In this document: positions 1 to 7,982 of the stretch, piece after piece | How the letters are laid out: the number at the start of each line of letters is the position of its first letter | Numbering within the stretch: the stretch's first letter is position 1 | Assembly (NCBI RefSeq): GCF_020852455.1 | Contig: NZ_JADZAT010000007.1 | Location: 100,047 to 164,046 of the forward strand | Source of the DNA: Novosphingobium sp. | GTDB taxonomy: Bacteria > Pseudomonadota > Alphaproteobacteria > Sphingomonadales > Sphingomonadaceae | Reading direction: 5' to 3' | DNA length: 64,000 nucleotides | Translations under genes and position numbers: made by a program | The notes under the pieces: model-generated | Seen by the model: the letters and a program-made list of their open reading frames with translations, nothing else | The model's database searches: none | Told to the model about the DNA's origin: nothing

Positions 1-98
1 GTCGGCGGCTTGCGAAGGCGCGCCTATAGCGAATTTCTTGGCCGTTGCAAGCACTGTCGTCCCCATTTTCGGGCGGGCCTGACAGGGGAGAGAATGCG

Positions 99-497
99 AT
101 GGAACTGCTTTTGCCCACTACGCTGTGCATGGCTGCGGCCGCAGCACTGATCAATTTCTGGCTGGCACTGCGCTGCGGACAGGTCCGCGCCAAGGAAAAG
201 GTCAGCATCGGCAGCGGCGGGAACGAGCTGCTTGAGCGCCGGATGCGCGCCCAACTGAACTTTGCCGAGAACACCCCCTGGGTGCTCGCGCTGGTCGGCC
301 TGATTGAGCTGGCCGGCAAGGGCGGAACCTGGCTGCCCTATGTCGCCGGTGCCTATCTGCTGGCGCGGATCGGCCACGGCCTGGGCATGGACGGCGGCAA
401 GCTGGAGACCGGACGCGGGATCGGCGTGATGGTCACCATGCTCAGCCAGATCGGCCTGGCGGTGGTCGCCATCATGGTTGCCCTGGGCAAGATGTAA
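99..497 (+). CDS. MAPEG family membrane protein
   Basis: A 132-residue integral membrane protein of the MAPEG family (membrane-associated proteins in eicosanoid and glutathione metabolism). What is seen: four hydrophobic segments and the family signature RMRAQLNFAENTPW at residues 48-61, with the conserved Arg, Asn and Glu. The start at 99 is chosen because AGGGGAGAGA lies just upstream; the frame stays open to 45 but without a ribosome site. Bacterial members of this subgroup are usually of unknown substrate, so glutathione-dependent activity is family knowledge only. It converges on the MBL gene across a strong hairpin. Confidence 0.85.
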   Translation: MELLLPTTLCMAAAAALINFWLALRCGQVRAKEKVSIGSGGNELLERRMRAQLNFAENTPWVLALVGLIELAGKGGTWLPYVAGAYLLARIGHGLGMDGGKLETGRGIGVMVTMLSQIGLAVVAIMVALGKM

Positions 498-504
498 CGC
501 CTGC

Positions 505-533
505 GGTCCTTCCCGGCTCGCCCGGGAGGGACC
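505..533. terminator. Bidirectional hairpin between convergent genes
   Basis: A 12-bp stem (left arm GGTCCTTCCCGG, one G-T wobble) with the 5-base loop CTCGC lies between the stop codons of the MAPEG gene and the convergent MBL gene. There is no U tract, so it may only stabilise 3' ends, but its position fits a shared terminator. Confidence 0.55.
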
Positions 534-535
534 GT

Positions 536-1207
536 TCAGCCCTGCTCCAGCGCGTAATCGCTGACGAAGCCGTTGACCTGCCGTTCGCGGCCGAAGGTGC
601 TGGTCGGGCCGTGCCCGGGAATGAAGGTCACGTCATTGCCCAGCGGCCACAGCTTTCCGGTAATCGAATCGATCAGGTCCTGGTGGTTGCCCTTGGGAAA
701 GTCAGTCCGCCCGATCGAACCGGCGAACAGCACATCGCCAACGATCGCCAGATGCCCGTCACGGATATAGAACACCACGTGGCCCGGCGTGTGGCCCGGG
801 CAGTGGATCACTTCGAGCACGGCTTCACCCACGGTCACTGTGTCACCATCGGTCAGCCAGCGATCGGGCTCGAAGCTTTCGGCGTGCATCCCCCAACGCT
901 TGCCATCATCATCAAGCTGGGAAATCCAGAACCGGTCATCTTCGTGCGGGCCTTCGATCGGCACGCCCAGCTCTTTCGCGAGGATGCCAGTCTGCCCGCA
1001 GTGATCGAGATGCCCGTGGGTGACCAGCAGCTTTTCGATCGTCACCCCAGTCTTCGCGACCGCGGCCTTGAGCTTGTCGAGATCCCCGCCCGGATCGACC
1101 AGCGCCCCCTTCATCGTCTTCGTGCACCACACCAGCGAGCAGTTCTGCTCAAGCGGGGTAACGGGAATGATCCCGACGCGGACGGGCGGTTCGGCTGTTT
1201 CAGTCAT
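536..1207 (-). CDS. MBL-fold metallo-hydrolase (glyoxalase II-like)
   Basis: A 223-residue metallo-beta-lactamase-fold hydrolase. The metal motif THGHLDH is at residues 63-69, a second histidine sits in HCPGHTPGH, the bridging Asp in VGDVLF and the last His in PGHGP. Length and layout match the YcbL-type glyoxalase II-like group, which hydrolyses thioesters such as S-lactoylglutathione in some members; the substrate here is not shown. The start at ATG 1207 (MTETAEPP) fits the family better than the longer open frame that reaches 1279. It is a single gene transcribed away from the region before the OmpA gene. Confidence 0.85.
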   Translation of the reverse strand: MTETAEPPVRVGIIPVTPLEQNCSLVWCTKTMKGALVDPGGDLDKLKAAVAKTGVTIEKLLVTHGHLDHCGQTGILAKELGVPIEGPHEDDRFWISQLDDDGKRWGMHAESFEPDRWLTDGDTVTVGEAVLEVIHCPGHTPGHVVFYIRDGHLAIVGDVLFAGSIGRTDFPKGNHQDLIDSITGKLWPLGNDVTFIPGHGPTSTFGRERQVNGFVSDYALEQG

Positions 1208-1458
1208 GCCTGCCGATGTGACGATTGCCGGGGATTTGGGCAAGACCGATTTACCCTGCCCGCACTCGAATGGACACAATGGACACAGTCAAAAAGGCAA
1301 AAACGCTGACCAGCCGCATCGCCTGCTACCCGGCGCAGAAGCGGCGGATTCACGACCTTTCCACAATTTCAAAGACGCGGGTGATCGTATCACCCCGCGC
1401 CCCGGTAGGAAAATGCCCTGAAGCCTCCGGGGCAGGCCACGCCCGCCCCGGTCACACC

Positions 1459-2334
1459 TTACATCGCGGTATCAACAGCCTTGCTGACCAGGATGTTCAC
1501 CGAAACGCGGCGGTTCTGTGCCCGGCCTTCTTCGGTATCGTTGCTGGCCAGCGGATCGGCCTTGGCCATCCCGGTGGGGGTCAGCATGCGATAGGGCTTC
1601 CAGTGACAGACCTGCTGGAGGTAGTTGATTACAGTCGAAGCGCGCTTTTCGCTGAGCGTCTGATTGTAATCGTCATTGCCGACCGAATCGGTATAGCCGA
1701 CCACCAGCATCAGCGCATTGTCGGTCGCTTCGGCCTGGGTGGCAGTGGCGCACAGTTCCTGCTTGGCCTGCGGCGAAAGCGCCCACTTGCCGGTATCGAA
1801 ATAGACGTTCGTTGACCCCTTGAGGTTGTACTTGTCGATATCGCCCATCCGCCCGCGCAGCGCCTCGGTGGCGGCGCTCTGTTCCTCGAACTGCTGGGCC
1901 GTACCGTTGCGGATCATCATCGCGGTCTTGTGATCGCCGGTCTTGAAAGTAACCTGGCTGGCAACCAGTCCGCCGCTCCACTGCAGGGTTTTCACGGTAA
2001 CGGGTAGGCCGTTGATCAGTGCATCGGTGGTCAGCTTGGACTTGCCGCCAAACAGGCCTCCACCCGCCTTGATCTTGGTGGCTTCATGGATGCCGACCAC
2101 GGTGCTCGCACCATCAGCGCTGCGGATCTTGATCTTGTCACCATTGCGGGCAACGATCGTGCCCTTGACATCAGGCCCTGCGGGCAAGCCGGCGAGATCG
2201 GGATAGCGTTCGCCTTCAACAACGATACTGGTTTCCTGAGGTGCCTGCGATTGGGCGATAGAACCGGTCCAGGCCGGCACCGCCAGCACGGCGGCAAGAG
2301 CGATAGCTCCTGACTTGCGGGGAGCGAAATGCAT
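1459..2334 (-). CDS. OmpA family outer membrane protein
   Basis: A 291-residue exported protein. There is an N-terminal signal peptide ending near the Ala-rich stretch at residue 24-30, a central beta-rich region and a C-terminal OmpA-like peptidoglycan-binding domain from about residue 170. That domain shows NVYFDTGKWALSP, VVGYTDSVG and a late basic NRRVSV motif. It probably anchors the outer membrane to peptidoglycan. A good ribosome site (AAGGAGTT) stands 5 bases before the ATG. It is monocistronic. A GC-rich inverted repeat lies downstream (about 1425-1450) but has no T run, so it is not called as a terminator. Confidence 0.85.
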   Translation of the reverse strand: MHFAPRKSGAIALAAVLAVPAWTGSIAQSQAPQETSIVVEGERYPDLAGLPAGPDVKGTIVARNGDKIKIRSADGASTVVGIHEATKIKAGGGLFGGKSKLTTDALINGLPVTVKTLQWSGGLVASQVTFKTGDHKTAMMIRNGTAQQFEEQSAATEALRGRMGDIDKYNLKGSTNVYFDTGKWALSPQAKQELCATATQAEATDNALMLVVGYTDSVGNDDYNQTLSEKRASTVINYLQQVCHWKPYRMLTPTGMAKADPLASNDTEEGRAQNRRVSVNILVSKAVDTAM

Positions 2335-2519
2335 TGGGTAACTCCTTATATCTGCTGACGCAGGCGACCCCTATCTGACCCTCTTGGGGTTGCTGGGGCT
2401 GCTACATGAACACATAACGGCACAGGAATGCCGCTTTGGACGGTTTGAGCGCGACTTGCGGTGAACCGAGCGAGTCGCCCCGCTGCTGCGACGAACTGCG
2501 CGGTCCGGCACGGTGAAAA

Positions 2520-3173
2520 TCAGAGTCGCCCGCTTTTCCAGACCACCCGCCCGATCACTTCAACCTCTGCCAGGGGCAGTTCGATCGTCCGGTAAGCCGG
2601 ATTGTCGCTGACCAGTGCCAAGGTGCCGGGGCGCCCCAGGTCGATCCGCTTGACCAGCAGCGCATCACCCACCCGGACCACATGGATACCATCGCGCAGC
2701 CCGCGCGGGGTGCGATCGACCAGGATCTCATCGCCATCGCGCAGCGTGGCTTCCATCGAATCGCCTTCGACCCGGATCGCCGAAAGCTGGGCGGGATCGA
2801 GCCCCTGTTCACGCAGCCAGCGGCTGGAAAAGCGAAAGGCGCCGATCGGCAATTCCTCGCCTGCCAGCAATCCCGGTCCGGCCGAAGCACCCAATGGCAG
2901 GCGCGGGACATCAACCCAATCGCCGCGCGGGGCCTTGCCAGCTGCAGGCACAGAGGAAAAATCCTCCGGCGCGCCAAGCTCTGCCTCATCGACACCAAAG
3001 AACCGCGCCAGCGTCCGGCGGTCGGTCTCTTCCAGCTTGCGCGGACTGCCCTTGCGCACGAACTGCTGGAGATAGGTAGAATTGCGCCCGATCAGCTCGG
3101 ACAAGCCCGAGAGTGAGGCATTTTGCTCGCCGGCCAGTTGCAACAGCCGCGCGCGAGGATCGTGGGTAACCAT
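2520..3173 (-). CDS. S24/LexA-like transcriptional repressor
   Basis: A 217-residue regulator. Residues 8-66 form a helix-turn-helix-like region (SGLSELIGRNSTYLQQFV). Residues 130-215 are an S24 peptidase domain with the catalytic Ser139 in VEGDSME and Lys175 in LLVKRI. Between them, SAGP at 97-100 is a plausible Ala-Gly self-cleavage site of the kind seen in LexA and cI repressors. It is probably an autoregulated repressor that responds to DNA damage or acts without cleavage. Its own start region overlaps a cluster of TCCTA/TAGGA motifs, and its ribosome site (AGGAAA) lies inside the first of these. There are no phage genes nearby. Confidence 0.8.
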   Translation of the reverse strand: MVTHDPRARLLQLAGEQNASLSGLSELIGRNSTYLQQFVRKGSPRKLEETDRRTLARFFGVDEAELGAPEDFSSVPAAGKAPRGDWVDVPRLPLGASAGPGLLAGEELPIGAFRFSSRWLREQGLDPAQLSAIRVEGDSMEATLRDGDEILVDRTPRGLRDGIHVVRVGDALLVKRIDLGRPGTLALVSDNPAYRTIELPLAEVEVIGRVVWKSGRL

Positions 3174-3176
3174 GAT

Positions 3177-3242
3177 TCTTTCCTAGCCGATGTATTTTTC
3201 CTAGACAAGTAGGATTTCAGGCAAGACAAAAGGAATATTCCT
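3177..3242. promoter_or_regulatory. Operator-like motif cluster in divergent region
   Basis: The 120-bp divergent gap between the S24 repressor and the 62-residue gene holds two TTTCCTAG copies (3179-3186 and 3197-3204, 18 bp apart), an inverted TAGGA (3210-3214) and a perfect palindrome AGGAATATTCCT (3231-3242). Regular spacing on one DNA face and the inverted copies suggest binding sites for a dimeric repressor, most simply the neighbouring S24 protein. Confidence 0.5.
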
Positions 3243-3293
3243 ATCACGAATCGCCTCATGCAACCGGGCCCAGACCAAAGGAGGCACCCTGCA

Positions 3294-3482
3294 ATGCTGA
3301 TTACCCGGATCGAACGCTTCTTGCGCGACACCGGAATGCCCTGGACCAAGTTCGGACGGCTGGCCACGCACGATCCGCGCTTTGTCCAGGACCTGCGCAA
3401 CGGCCGCATACCTCGCGATGCAACCGCGGAACGTGTGGAACATTTCATGAACATATATCGCGAGCAATGCCATGCAAATTGA
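3294..3482 (+). CDS. Small helix-turn-helix-like protein
   Basis: A 62-residue basic protein. The stretch MPWTKFGRLATHDPRFVQDL looks like the recognition part of a short Cro/XRE-type helix-turn-helix, followed by a helix rich in Arg and Glu. The start at 3294 is fixed by AAAGGAGG 9 bases upstream; the upstream in-frame ATG at 3258 lacks a site. It overlaps the next gene by 11 bases, so the two are probably translated together. It faces the S24 repressor across the operator-like region and may be under its control. The family is recognised only by shape; no partner toxin is evident. Confidence 0.65.
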   Translation: MLITRIERFLRDTGMPWTKFGRLATHDPRFVQDLRNGRIPRDATAERVEHFMNIYREQCHAN

Positions 3483-3843
3483 TCTGACGGCCGATCAGGC
3501 CATGCTTTCCGCCGCCCGCCGCAAGGCCCGCCGCACCCCCTGGATGCCATTGCTGTCAGCCGTGCTCGAGCTGGCGCAGGGCCAGGCCGAACTGCTGCGC
3601 CACAGCGAACGTGCCTGGGCCAGCGTAACCTTTTCAGGCTCCAAGCATACCGTGGTCCTCGCCTTCGATGGCGCCGATAAGGTGCTGGCCGGAGAGACGC
3701 TGATCGATGCGCTGCCCGAGCATGAATTCACCCTGCCCCGGCTGCTGGTGGCGGACGCGGCGGTGGTGCGGGTCGAGCACAGCGCTTTGCCCCAGCCCCG
3801 GCTGGAAGTTGAGGTAGAACTGCTGGTGCTGGATGAGGCCTAA
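3472..3843 (+). CDS. Conserved hypothetical protein
   Basis: A 123-residue soluble protein of unknown function. It opens with a charged helix (MLSAARRKARRTPW) and continues with alternating beta-like segments ending in VEVELLVLDEA. It has no signal peptide or membrane segment. Its start overlaps the end of the small HTH-like gene by 11 bases, so the two form an operon. Its last bases overlap the stop of the convergent hydroxyacid dehydrogenase by 4 bases. The codon usage matches the high-GC neighbours. Confidence 0.65.
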   Translation: MQIDLTADQAMLSAARRKARRTPWMPLLSAVLELAQGQAELLRHSERAWASVTFSGSKHTVVLAFDGADKVLAGETLIDALPEHEFTLPRLLVADAAVVRVEHSALPQPRLEVEVELLVLDEA

Positions 3844-4778
3844 TAGCCTGCCGCATAGTCGACCTGCGGTTCCAGCCGTTCGCCTTGGCGATAGCGCTCC
3901 AGATTGACCAGAAACCGTTCGGCTGCGCGTTCGAACACCCGGTCCTGCGCCCGGCCGGACAGGTGCATGGTGACCTGGGCGTTGTCCAGGGTCCACAGGG
4001 GATGATCGGCGGGCAGCGGCTCGGGCGTGGTCACGTCAAGCAGCGCCCCGCCGATCTGCCCCGCCTCCAGCGCGTTGACCAGCGCCGGCTGGTCAATCAC
4101 GCTGCCGCGCGCGACATTGACCAGCACCGCATTGCGCTTCATCGCCGCCAGCTCGTCAGCCCCGATCATGCCCTCGGTCTCGGCAGTGGCCGGCACTGCA
4201 ATCACGATCCAGTCGAACTGGCCCAGTTCAGCCCGCCACGCATCGGGCCCCAGCGTGCCCGGCCCGGGTGAGCGGCGCACCCTGGTGACTTCCACTCCGA
4301 ACGGTACCAGCCGCCGCTCAACCTCTTGCCCGATTGCGCCATAGCCCAGGATCAGCGCCTTGCTGCCGAACAGTTCGCGCTTGCCGGGCGAATCGCGTAG
4401 CCATTCGTGCCGGTCCTGCGCGCGCACGACCTGGCGGTACTGCTTGGCCTCGGCCAGCATCAGCATCACGACATATTCGGCGATCGGCACCGCATTGATC
4501 CCGGCGCCGTTGGTCAGCACGGTGCCGCGTGCAGCCAGCACATCGAGCGGGAAGGCTTCGACTCCGGCATAGACCGAATTGAGCCACTTGAGCCGCTCGG
4601 CAAGCCGGAACACCTCGGCCATATCGGCCTTGGAATGCATGTCGAACCAGCCGATCTCGGCAGCGGGGGCCAGCGCGAAGGCCTGCTCCTTGGTCTCGTA
4701 CCAGCGGACATCGACCCATTCGGGCAGCCGCCGTTCAAGCAGCGGGCGCAGCACGGCGTTGAGAACGGTGACGGTCAC
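3840..4778 (-). CDS. D-2-hydroxyacid dehydrogenase
   Basis: A 312-residue NAD(P)-dependent dehydrogenase that interconverts 2-hydroxy and 2-keto acids. The Rossmann motif GYGAIG is at 145-150, the catalytic Arg224 in NVARGS, Glu253 in TTPEPLP and His272 in MHLSG, so the Arg-Glu-His triad is complete. The substrate cannot be told from sequence; glyoxylate/hydroxypyruvate reductase-like or phosphoglycerate dehydrogenase-like roles are possible. It overlaps the upstream RES-like gene by 4 bases (ATGA), so both are probably translated together. Confidence 0.88.
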   Translation of the reverse strand: MTVTVLNAVLRPLLERRLPEWVDVRWYETKEQAFALAPAAEIGWFDMHSKADMAEVFRLAERLKWLNSVYAGVEAFPLDVLAARGTVLTNGAGINAVPIAEYVVMLMLAEAKQYRQVVRAQDRHEWLRDSPGKRELFGSKALILGYGAIGQEVERRLVPFGVEVTRVRRSPGPGTLGPDAWRAELGQFDWIVIAVPATAETEGMIGADELAAMKRNAVLVNVARGSVIDQPALVNALEAGQIGGALLDVTTPEPLPADHPLWTLDNAQVTMHLSGRAQDRVFERAAERFLVNLERYRQGERLEPQVDYAAGY

Positions 4779-5233
4779 TTCGGCTCCCGGAAACTGTCAA
4801 GCATTGGCGGGCGGTGCAGGCATTCGGCAAAGTCGAACGGCCGGGTGGTCAGCGGCGCGACCCGCGCGGCAGCGGGATGGCGCGGGTTCAGGTAAATCAC
4901 GTCCGCCTCGGGCAGAACTCTCGACCGGATTGCGCAGGTCAGCGAACGGCGGCTTTCCAGCCAGTCACCCACGAAGGCCCGGATCGTATCCTCATCGGGA
5001 TCGGGCACCCGTTCGGGCGGGCTATCCACCTCGGTCCAGCCCAGCACGAAATCATCGGGAATGCCGACCAGATCCTGCGGCTGGTACCGCAGCGCCACCA
5101 GCACCGCGAGCCCGGCCTCGCTGGCCAGGCTGACCACCGGATGGCCGCGCGGGGCATAGCGCGCGCCGTGCAGTTCCGCACCCTTGCCGTCAAGCGCGAC
5201 GAAGGGCGCGCGGGTAAGCCGCCACAGCTTCAT
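4775..5233 (-). CDS. RES domain protein, probably catalytically degenerate
   Basis: A 152-residue protein that aligns with the RES family, whose active members are NAD-degrading toxins. Visible landmarks are WRLTR at the N-terminus, GARYAPRGHPVV and YLNPRHPAAARV. The conserved Arg25 and Ser104 are present. The Tyr that normally follows VV is Ser35, and the Glu that normally follows the next Leu is Val46, so two active-site residues seem lost. No Xre/Mbc-type antitoxin gene is adjacent; the upstream neighbour is a secreted protein. It sits between that gene (1-base overlap) and the dehydrogenase (4-base overlap), as an operon member. Confidence 0.7.
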   Translation of the reverse strand: MKLWRLTRAPFVALDGKGAELHGARYAPRGHPVVSLASEAGLAVLVALRYQPQDLVGIPDDFVLGWTEVDSPPERVPDPDEDTIRAFVGDWLESRRSLTCAIRSRVLPEADVIYLNPRHPAAARVAPLTTRPFDFAECLHRPPMLDSFREPK

Positions 5234-5733
5234 CAGGTGCCCGGGACCTCCTTCAATTCCTTGCGCAGCACAGCCTTGACCCCGGTCGGCACCGAATCGC
5301 TGAACAGGTCATCGATCAGCCAGCGCCCGCCCTCGTTGACCATGATCAGTCGCTGGGTCAGCAGATCGTCCCAGCCCGCGCTGAGCCGAACTTCAACCTC
5401 AACCTTGCCGGGGGCCAGCTGGCGCGCCGCAATCCGCTTGTACTTGAACTTCTTGTACTGCCAGTCCTGGCATTCGCAGAACCAGCCATAGCTCGACAGC
5501 CCGGTCAGTTCCTCGCCATTGTGCTTGTCCCAGGCGCGGATCAGCGCCTTGGTCTTGGCAGAGAACACCGGCTGGTCCCAGTCGCCGCCGGTCGGCCCGC
5601 TTTCGCGCAGGTAGCCGCCATAGGCCTTCTTCAGCGTGACATCGATCTTGGCCAGCACCGGAGCGGCAGGTGCAGCCGCAATCAGCGCGGCCGGCGCAGC
5701 GGCAAGGATCAGCATCTTGAGCAAGCGGTTCAT
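5233..5733 (-). CDS. Secreted protein, DUF3828-like
   Basis: A 166-residue exported protein with a signal peptide (MNRLLKMLILAAAPAALIAA, likely cleavage after VLA). The mature part has SYGWFCECQDWQYKKFKYK and EVEVRLSAGWDDLLTQRLIM, which resemble small DUF3828-type periplasmic proteins; this assignment is by pattern only. The start at 5733 is preferred to 5766 because it places the Lys/Arg cluster directly before the hydrophobic core. It is the first gene of a three-gene minus-strand set with the RES-like protein and the dehydrogenase. Confidence 0.65.
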   Translation of the reverse strand: MNRLLKMLILAAAPAALIAAAPAAPVLAKIDVTLKKAYGGYLRESGPTGGDWDQPVFSAKTKALIRAWDKHNGEELTGLSSYGWFCECQDWQYKKFKYKRIAARQLAPGKVEVEVRLSAGWDDLLTQRLIMVNEGGRWLIDDLFSDSVPTGVKAVLRKELKEVPGT

Positions 5734-5810
5734 CGAATGGCCCCTGTAACGTGACGATAGGAGCACAGCCTAACGCGCCAAGGCAAGCCGGGCTTGCACG
5801 GAGGCGTCAA

Positions 5811-7265
5811 TCACCCTTCGCCCAGCTTCCAGTCCCACCCCAGCGGATCACCGTCCATCACTTCTACCCCGGCAGCGGCGAGTTCATCACGCAAGGCATC
5901 CGAAGTGGCGAAGTCCTTCGCAGCGCGGGCCTCCTTGCGCTGGGTGAGGATAGCTTCGATTTCGGCTTCGGCGATGGTTGCAGCCTTGGGCCGGATGCGG
6001 AGTTCTTCGCGCCGCAGTGTCAGAAGATCGAGCCCAAGCGCGCGGTCCATGGCCGCAAGAGCTGCCAACTTCTCACCGCTGTCGGTCTTTTTCAAAGCCG
6101 CAGCCTCTTCCAGCACGGTCAGCGCCACGGCGGTGTTGAGATCGTCAGACAGCGCAGCCTCAAAGCGCTCAAGGTAAGGCGCAAGGCGTGCGCCGGGTGC
6201 ATCGGCAGGCTCGGCCTGCGCCCGCAGTCCGCTTACGGTCATCACCAGTCGCTTCAGTCGCACAAATGCGGCCTGCAGCCCTTCCCAGCTGAATTCCAGC
6301 TCGCTGCGGTAATGGGCCTGCAAGCAGACCATCCGGTAGGCAAGCGGGTGAAATCCGGCGTCAACCAGGTGCTGCATTCGCACGGTGCCGCCCTCAGACT
6401 TGGACATCTTCCCGTCGCGAATCTTGAGGAAGTTGTTGTGCATCCAGATCGTCGCACCGGTGTGTGCCGAGCATTCGTGTGCCTGGTTCTGGGCGATTTC
6501 ATTGGGATGATGGATTTCGCGATGGTCGATCCCGCCGGTGTGGATATCGAACGGCATGCCCAGTTCGGCACTGCTCATGACCGAGCATTCAAGATGCCAG
6601 CCGGGAGCGCCGCGGCCCCAGGGCGAATCCCATTCCATCTGCCGGCTCTCACCGGGTGGGGTCTTGCGCCAGATCGCGAAGTCGGCCTGGTGCCGCTTGC
6701 CTTCGATCTGCTCGATCCGCCCTTCGCCTTCGTCGGTGGCAGCGCGGGCCAGGCGGCCATAGTCCGGCACTGTCGTCACATCGAAATAGAGCCCGCTATC
6801 CAGTTCATAGCAGTGCTTGTCGGCGATCGACTTTGCATAGTCGATCATGGCCGGGACATATTCGGTTGCGACCGTCCACTTGGCTGGATCGGTGACCTTC
6901 AGCCAGCCCAGGTCCCGCTTGAATTCGGCGGTAAAGAAGGCTGCGATATCCCAGGCGGTCTTGCCGGACTGTGCGGCAGCCTTTTCCATCTTGTCGTCAC
7001 CAGCGTCAGCATCGCTGGTCAGGTGGCCGACATCGGTGATGTTGATCACATGTCGCAGGGCATAGCCCTTGAACTTCAGCGTACGGCCCAGGGTATCGGC
7101 AAAGACATAGGCCCGCATATTGCCGATGTGCTGATAGCTGTAGACCGTCGGCCCGCACGAATAGACGCGCGCTTCGCCCGGGTGGACGGGCTGGAAAGGT
7201 TCCAGCTGGCGGGTCAGGCTGTTGAACAGCTTGAGGGGGACAGTCTCAGTCATGGTCCGCGCCAT
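5811..7265 (-). CDS. cysS: Cysteinyl-tRNA synthetase
   Basis: A 484-residue class I aminoacyl-tRNA synthetase that charges tRNA-Cys in the cytoplasm. HIGN (HIGH motif) is at 46-49 after CGPTVYSYQ and KMSKS is at 286-290. Zinc ligands are visible as Cys37 and Cys227 with downstream His/Glu. The length is normal. A second in-frame ATG at 7253 (MTETVPLKLF) is an equally good start and fits the family N-terminus. It stands alone between the secreted-protein operon and the nitroreductase pair. Confidence 0.97.
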   Translation of the reverse strand: MARTMTETVPLKLFNSLTRQLEPFQPVHPGEARVYSCGPTVYSYQHIGNMRAYVFADTLGRTLKFKGYALRHVINITDVGHLTSDADAGDDKMEKAAAQSGKTAWDIAAFFTAEFKRDLGWLKVTDPAKWTVATEYVPAMIDYAKSIADKHCYELDSGLYFDVTTVPDYGRLARAATDEGEGRIEQIEGKRHQADFAIWRKTPPGESRQMEWDSPWGRGAPGWHLECSVMSSAELGMPFDIHTGGIDHREIHHPNEIAQNQAHECSAHTGATIWMHNNFLKIRDGKMSKSEGGTVRMQHLVDAGFHPLAYRMVCLQAHYRSELEFSWEGLQAAFVRLKRLVMTVSGLRAQAEPADAPGARLAPYLERFEAALSDDLNTAVALTVLEEAAALKKTDSGEKLAALAAMDRALGLDLLTLRREELRIRPKAATIAEAEIEAILTQRKEARAAKDFATSDALRDELAAAGVEVMDGDPLGWDWKLGEG

Positions 7266-7298
7266 AAGCCGACTGGCGCGGCGGTCAAGCGGTGGGGC

Positions 7299-7970
7299 TC
7301 AAAACCCCTCCCAGCGCACCGCCTCGTCGATCCCCACGCGCGGCACCGGGAAGCTGTTCACCGCCGCCTCGCGGTCGCCCCAGCCGATTGCCACGCCGCA
7401 GAAGAAGATGTGATCGTCCGGGATCGCCGTAACTTCGCGGATCTGCTTCTGGTAAACTGCCCAGGCTTCCTGCGCGCAGCTGTCGAGCCCTTCCTCGCGC
7501 AGTAGCAGCAGCACCGTTTGCAGCCACATGCCGATGTCGCTCCACTGCGGCAGGCCCATATAGCGCGGGGTGTGGACCAGCATCAGCACCGGCGCGCCGA
7601 ACGCGCGGAAATTGTTGCGGAACACGTCCATCCGCGCGGCCTTGTCCTCGCGCGGGATTTCCAGCGCGGCATACATCGCCTCGCCCACGCCGAAGCGGCT
7701 TGTCGCATAGCGGCCGTCCAGCTCGGCCGGATAGATCGGGTATTCGGCCGAATAAGCGGCCAGCCCCTGCGGGATCGTGTCGGCAACCAGATCGACCAGC
7801 CGCGTCAGCGGTTCGCCCGTCAGCATCACCGCGTTCCACGGCTGGGTGTTGCCACCCGAAGGTGCGGCCTGCGCCCTTTCCAGCACCCGCTGCAGCACGG
7901 CCTGATCGACCGGCTGGTCGAGAAACTGCCGGATCGAGCGGCGACTGGAAACGGCTTCGCTGACGTCCAT
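7299..7970 (-). CDS. Nitroreductase family protein (second of a tandem pair)
   Basis: A 223-residue FMN-dependent nitroreductase-fold enzyme. The N-terminal SSRRSIRQFLDQPV is the phosphate/flavin-binding signature, GGNTQPWN contacts flavin, and IGWGDREAAVNSF near the end matches the family C-terminus. The reaction is NAD(P)H-dependent reduction of nitro compounds or quinones; the substrate is unknown. It lies 12 bases after the stop of the related gene 7983-8660 and clearly arose with it by duplication. Confidence 0.87.
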   Translation of the reverse strand: MDVSEAVSSRRSIRQFLDQPVDQAVLQRVLERAQAAPSGGNTQPWNAVMLTGEPLTRLVDLVADTIPQGLAAYSAEYPIYPAELDGRYATSRFGVGEAMYAALEIPREDKAARMDVFRNNFRAFGAPVLMLVHTPRYMGLPQWSDIGMWLQTVLLLLREEGLDSCAQEAWAVYQKQIREVTAIPDDHIFFCGVAIGWGDREAAVNSFPVPRVGIDEAVRWEGF

Positions 7971-7982
7971 GGCGCTTTGCTC

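Noticed and set aside
1208..1458. A small gene in the 251-bp gap before the OmpA gene
   Set aside because: Open frames there lack ribosome sites and overlap the OmpA gene in antisense; no RNA motif was recognised.
2520..3843. A prophage remnant around the S24 repressor
   Set aside because: No integrase, structural or lysis genes and no attachment repeats; composition is like the rest of the window.
3294..3843. A toxin-antitoxin pair of the two small overlapping genes
   Set aside because: The size order and overlap fit, but neither product shows a toxin motif.
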